A DNA stretch of 64,000 nucleotides from JAAFHB01 sp963677935. Lineage in GTDB: Bacteria; Bacteroidota; Bacteroidia; Bacteroidales; Prolixibacteraceae. This document shows positions 60,941-64,000 of this stretch, piece by piece (position 1 is the stretch's first letter; each line of letters opens with the position of its first letter). The stretch is from the NCBI GenBank assembly GCA_963677935.2, contig CAXXEH010000003.1:6324001-6388000 (forward strand). Direction: 5' to 3'. Made by a program: the position numbers and the translations under genes. The notes under the pieces are model-generated. The model had not been told where the DNA came from and searched no databases. It saw only the letters and a list, made by a program, of their open reading frames with translations.

Positions 60941-62226
60941 TTACCGGTTTAAATTGATTAATGTTGAGCTGATGGCATCCCTTAGTTTCGAATCGACACT
61001 TGTCGCTTCGGCGTATTGAGGCCAATTATTCACGACCGCATTAATCTGGTTTACTATATTATTGCCCTTCCTGATATTCATTTGTTTGGCAACTGACAAT
61101 AAATCATCGCGGGTGATCCCTTGTCTTTTGCCATTTACGCTAAGTGACTGTTGAGTTACCCAGGCGCTTCCGGGTCGGTAGGAATGGCATACATCAAAAG
61201 CCGGTGAAAGGGACCATATGCCGGTTTTATCCATCAAAAAAGCAAAGTTTTTAGTGTGGTCGTCGCAATTGCGTGCAATCACATTTAAGACCATGCGCCT
61301 GAATAGTTGTTCAGCCTGAGGATAAGGCAACCCAAGCATCCGCATTGTTTCGAAGAGTTGCTCCTAACTGTAGGAGTTTACATTATTGAAATCAAAATGC
61401 TGCATGGCACAAAAACTCTGAAGGTGAATTTTTCCTTTTCCGGGTACCCGGTCGAATCTTTGGGTCATAAAATGTGCTCTCCCGTTTTCTTCCAGAAGCC
61501 GGCACTCAGTCATCACTATTCCCGCATCTTTTGCCATCAGATGGTAAGCCATTTCGAAACGGCCATAACCATGAGCCGTTCAAAACTGGCTGTCGGTAAC
61601 ACCATCAAATTTGATCAGCCAATGGGAAAAACCTTTAGGAGCATCTGCCTGGCCGCTTCGCACCTCATTGGTATCCGGATTCCAGGCAATTACTGCTTTT
61701 GCCCTTGCCCCACCTGCAGAGTTGCCAATCTTCAGAATATCAAGTAAAGCTTTTTCCTCGTCGGCAGACAGATTAGCTGAGAAATGTTTGCGCCCGGCTA
61801 AGATATCATTTGCTATATCAACAAGGTCGTTTACTTCAATCATTGTTGCAGTGTTTGCCCCTTTAGGTTCGGGTGGTTCAAATTCCAGGGCGCCCATACC
61901 TCTTTTCCCGATAAAACAAAGTGTTTCAATCGGATTAATACTTCCGGATGGCCGGCCATTTCGGGATAACCAGGCATCAATAATTTGTCTGGCAGAACGT
62001 CGGCCAATAAACCTGGTATGCCTTTAAAAGTTTTACTGTTTCTTAATTCAGGGAAAGAAAAAATGCGGCCACGTGCTTCAGCCAAAGGCATTTTAAGCGG
62101 AGACAGATCCCAGTGACCTCTAAGAAAGGAGGGTTCAAATTCGAATTAACCAATTCCTGTAACTTCATCCCAGGCAATAGCGCCTATATTGGTATTTCAG
62201 ATTTTTACGATTGCAGTTTTCTCCAT
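60941..62226 (-). pseudogene. hipA: Inactivated hipA toxin kinase gene
   Basis: A HipA-type serine/threonine kinase readable over its full length but broken. From ATG 62226: MEKTAIVKI, TGA in place of tryptophan, NTNIGAIAWDEVTGIG, TAA in place of an aromatic, FEFEPSFLRGHWDLSPLKMP; then a frameshift near 61990; GAGGARAKAVIAW-like core (NSAGGARAKAVIAWNPDTNE), KGFSHWLIKFDG, an in-frame TGA at 61580-61582, LLEENGRAHFMTQRFDR, an in-frame TAG at 61364-61366, then NVIARNCDDHTKNFAFLMD and SLSPAFDVCHSY. Catalytic and metal motifs persist, so decay is recent. The ATG overlaps the hipB stop (TAATG). Confidence 0.88.
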
Positions 62227-62576
62227 TACCAGTCAGATTTAGGTTTGGATTCCTTATCACTGTTATTTCTTGCTCTTTGGCGTTCCGACTTTTCCAGTTT
62301 AGCTAACTGAATAGGACTGATTCTGCGGGTTACCTGGAATGCCTGAAGCTGCTGCAGCTGCTTCAACGCCCGCAATAGCTGGATAAATACCAGCAGACTT
62401 GTATTTTCACCTTTTTCGAACAAACATAAGGTTGACCGTGCTATGCCTGCTTCCCTGGAAAGTTGAACCTGTGTTTTATTTTGTTGTAAGCGATGAAATT
62501 TGATAAAAGAACCTAAGGCTTTTATCAAAGCAGCGTCGCTTGTTGATGTCCATGTTATGTCTGATGAATCAGTCAT
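62226..62576 (-). CDS. hipB: HipB-type XRE antitoxin/repressor
   Basis: A 116-residue regulator with an XRE helix-turn-helix (LIKALGSFIKFHRLQQNKTQ, VQLSREAGIARSTLCLFEKG) at about 17-65 and a C-terminal helix ending in a basic tail (QLAKLEKSERQRARNNSDKE). It would neutralise HipA and repress the operon. Intact here although its cognate toxin gene is dead. An 18-bp operator-like palindrome lies 23 nt upstream. Confidence 0.85.
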   Translation of the reverse strand: MTDSSDITWTSTSDAALIKALGSFIKFHRLQQNKTQVQLSREAGIARSTLCLFEKGENTSLLVFIQLLRALKQLQQLQAFQVTRRISPIQLAKLEKSERQRARNNSDKESKPKSDW

Positions 62577-62598
62577 TAAGTATGTATAGGATAAATAA

Positions 62599-62616
62599 TG
62601 TATGAAATATCATACA
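62599..62616. promoter_or_regulatory. Probable HipB operator
   Basis: TGTATG-AAATAT-CATACA is a perfect inverted repeat upstream of hipB, and a half-site TATGTATA occurs at 62581-62588. Location and symmetry suit autoregulation by HipB. The rest of the 349-bp divergent gap (62577-62925) holds only a -7 box for the rightward genes. Confidence 0.5.
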
Positions 62617-62822
62617 AATATAGCAATAGTTATTGAAACTGAAACAGTTTATGTTTTTTTGTCATAAGTGCAACCTTAAAAAAACGCCCTACAATATCCC
62701 CTGGCAGTCGCTCCGGTTATTGATTACAATGTTTTCTTAGACTTTTTGAAGCAAATATTAAAAATTTCTTTATAAGTCAGAATTATCCAGCAAAAATCAG
62801 CGTTATATTGAGAAAGATTATT

Positions 62823-62830
62823 TATTTTTG
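62823..62830 (+). promoter_or_regulatory. -7 box of the hydrogenase/diaphorase operon
   Basis: TATTTTTG fits TAnnTTTG about 95 nt before the first start codon. The -33 element is unclear. The gene itself has a strong ribosome site, AAGGAGG at 62912-62918, seven nt before the ATG, which is uncommon in this phylum. Confidence 0.4.
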
Positions 62831-62925
62831 AAACACTTTAAGTTCAATACAAGGGCTGGAAGCATTCACGCAGACAAAAGTTCACATCATATATTCTGTT
62901 AACCCAATTGTAAGGAGGCCGGAGA

Positions 62926-63426
62926 ATGATTACTACAGACGAAGTTTGCAATGTCCATTCAATGACAGAGGAGGAGAAATACGACCTTCTGAAAAATGTC
63001 ATTATTGATTATGAGAAAAAAGAGAGTAACCTGATTCAAATCCTGCATATGGCGCAGGCAATTTTTGGTTACCTCCCTGTTGAAGTTCAGCATTTTGTTG
63101 CTGAACAGATGGAGCTCTCCTCCTCCAGAATTAACAGTGTTTTAACTTTTTATTCCTTTTTCTCGACACAACCCAAAGGTAAATATACCGTTTCAATTTG
63201 CCTGGGAACAGCCTGCTATGTTCGTGGGGGAAAGGAGGTACTGAATAAGTTGAAATCGGTTTTGGGTATCGATGTCGGGACAACCACCGATGACAAGATC
63301 TTCTCCCTATCGGTCATGCGCTGTATTGGCGCCTGTGGACTGGCGCCGGCTATGACCATCAACAATAAGGTTTACAAACAGGTGAGCCCGAATAAAATCC
63401 CTCTGATACTTGGAATGCTGAAATAG
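62926..63426 (+). CDS. NuoE/HydC-like thioredoxin-fold [2Fe-2S] subunit
   Basis: A 166-residue subunit of the NuoE family. An N-terminal helical bundle (LIQILHMAQAIFGYLPVEVQ) precedes the thioredoxin-like fold with C92, C97, C133 and C137 (CLGTAC...CIGAC) binding a [2Fe-2S] cluster. In anaerobic Bacteroidota this gene is usually hydC of the electron-bifurcating [FeFe] hydrogenase rather than respiratory complex I, because a stand-alone NuoE is followed by a NuoF with its own N-terminal ferredoxin domain, as here. HydA is not within the window. Confidence 0.85.
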   Translation: MITTDEVCNVHSMTEEEKYDLLKNVIIDYEKKESNLIQILHMAQAIFGYLPVEVQHFVAEQMELSSSRINSVLTFYSFFSTQPKGKYTVSICLGTACYVRGGKEVLNKLKSVLGIDVGTTTDDKIFSLSVMRCIGACGLAPAMTINNKVYKQVSPNKIPLILGMLK

Positions 63427-63509
63427 GGAGAAGCATAGCCTGTACAAACTGACATTAGAATTGCCCGAATAAATCTGAATTACAATCTCATTATCATATC
63501 CTTAATGTT

Positions 63510-64000
63510 ATGAATATCTCCACATTTAAAGATCTTGAGGCGATAAAAAGCGATTTTCTCTACAAGGAGAAACAATTTCAGTTTACCGCTCATATTTGCT
63601 ATGCAGCAGGTTGTCTATCTTCTGATTGCAAAGATTTTAAGGAAGCGTTTATTAAGGCTTTGGAGAGCACAAACCAACAGTCGAAAGTCATTATTAAATT
63701 GACAGGTTGTATGGGGGCATGCTCGCTTGGCCCGACATTAATCATTAATCCGGGTAACATCCTGTATTGCAATCTGAAGCCAACTAATGCCGCATATATT
63801 GTTGATCATCACATTAAAAAGGGTAAGATTGCCGAGAAATTTTGCTATAAGGATCCCGACTCAGGCGAGATCATTCCCAATTTAAACAATATTCCTTTCT
63901 TTAAACATCAGCAAAAAATTGTACTTAAGAATTGTGGGAGCATTGACTATGGCTCTGTCGAAGAGTATATTGCCCATGACGGCTATTATGCTTTGGCGAA
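63510..64000 (+). CDS. NuoF/HydB-like subunit, N-terminal part (cut by the window edge)
   Basis: The first 163 residues of a NuoF-like protein. It begins with a thioredoxin-like [2Fe-2S] domain (C30, C35, C67, C71; ICYAAGC and LTGCMGACSLGP), followed by FFKHQQKIVLKNCGSIDYGS, which leads into the FMN/NADH-binding domain. The extra N-terminal cluster domain is typical of HydB/HndC of bifurcating hydrogenases and formate dehydrogenases. It begins 83 nt after the NuoE-like gene. NAD(P)H oxidation or reduction with hydrogen turnover is the inferred role. Confidence 0.85.
   Translation, partial: MNISTFKDLEAIKSDFLYKEKQFQFTAHICYAAGCLSSDCKDFKEAFIKALESTNQQSKVIIKLTGCMGACSLGPTLIINPGNILYCNLKPTNAAYIVDHHIKKGKIAEKFCYKDPDSGEIIPNLNNIPFFKHQQKIVLKNCGSIDYGSVEEYIAHDGYYALA

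Overview
The window comes from a member of the Bacteroidota, most likely an anaerobic Bacteroidales/Marinilabiliales-type polysaccharide degrader. Evidence for this: promoters of the TTTG/TTG - 19 to 20 nt - TAnnTTTG type, an ECF sigma/FecR pair, many secreted or lipoprotein glycosidases of families common in that phylum (GH78, GH29, GH97, GH92), a Bacteroidota-type IS with two-ORF transposase, and at the right edge the first subunits of a probable [2Fe-2S] diaphorase module of a bifurcating hydrogenase. No SusC/SusD pair is present inside the window.

Layout. 1-14.9 kb: a one-directional but decaying carbohydrate cluster (glycosidase-deacetylase fusion, two sialate-O-acetylesterase-type genes, GH78 rhamnosidase, GH29 fucosidase, GH97, three SGNH hydrolases). 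It suggests attack on an acetylated rhamnose/fucose-containing glycan; several members are truncated, shifted or reduced to scraps. 14.9-17.8 kb: two identical 1426-bp IS copies, each with its own 8-bp target duplication, beside a tRNA-Leu. 18.2-24.0 kb: ECF sigma, FecR anti-sigma, an STN/carboxypeptidase-regulatory-domain protein and a macroglobulin-like protein with a TonB plug domain. 24.1-30.2 kb: core genes (cdd, LysM glucosaminidase, fmt, DUF5522, ribBA, LptF/G permease, START-like).

30.3-41.1 kb: an accessory block starting at a tRNA-Met with an odd T-arm and a decayed tRNA-like copy. It holds a type I restriction-modification locus. The downstream operon reads hsdS - potassium-channel-like protein - hsdM - DUF4145/zinc ribbon - UDG-like protein, while hsdR is separated from it by a GxxExxY gene lying between 19-bp inverted repeats, with a leftover tail of another hsdR allele next to hsdS. 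This composite operon is the best candidate for an undescribed defence arrangement.

41.3-50.4 kb: AI-2E-type permease, metallophosphoesterase lipoprotein, Tat-signal DHDPS-family lyase, UroD-family protein, WG-repeat protein and the first GH92. 50.4-56.3 kb: a sulfite-reduction/siroheme operon (cysJ, cysI, a Met8/CysG-type dehydrogenase, and a HemC-fragment/CobA/HemD-fragment fusion) with an operator palindrome and a structured 5' leader. 56.4-58.6 kb: a second GH92. 58.8-60.2 kb: a probable toxin-antitoxin-chaperone (SecB-like) module. 60.3-62.6 kb: small ORF remnants and a hipBA locus in which hipA is dead but hipB and its operator are intact. 62.9-64.0 kb: NuoE-like and NuoF-like subunits, the latter cut by the window edge.

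All calls are from reading the sequence and memory of protein families; no database search was possible.
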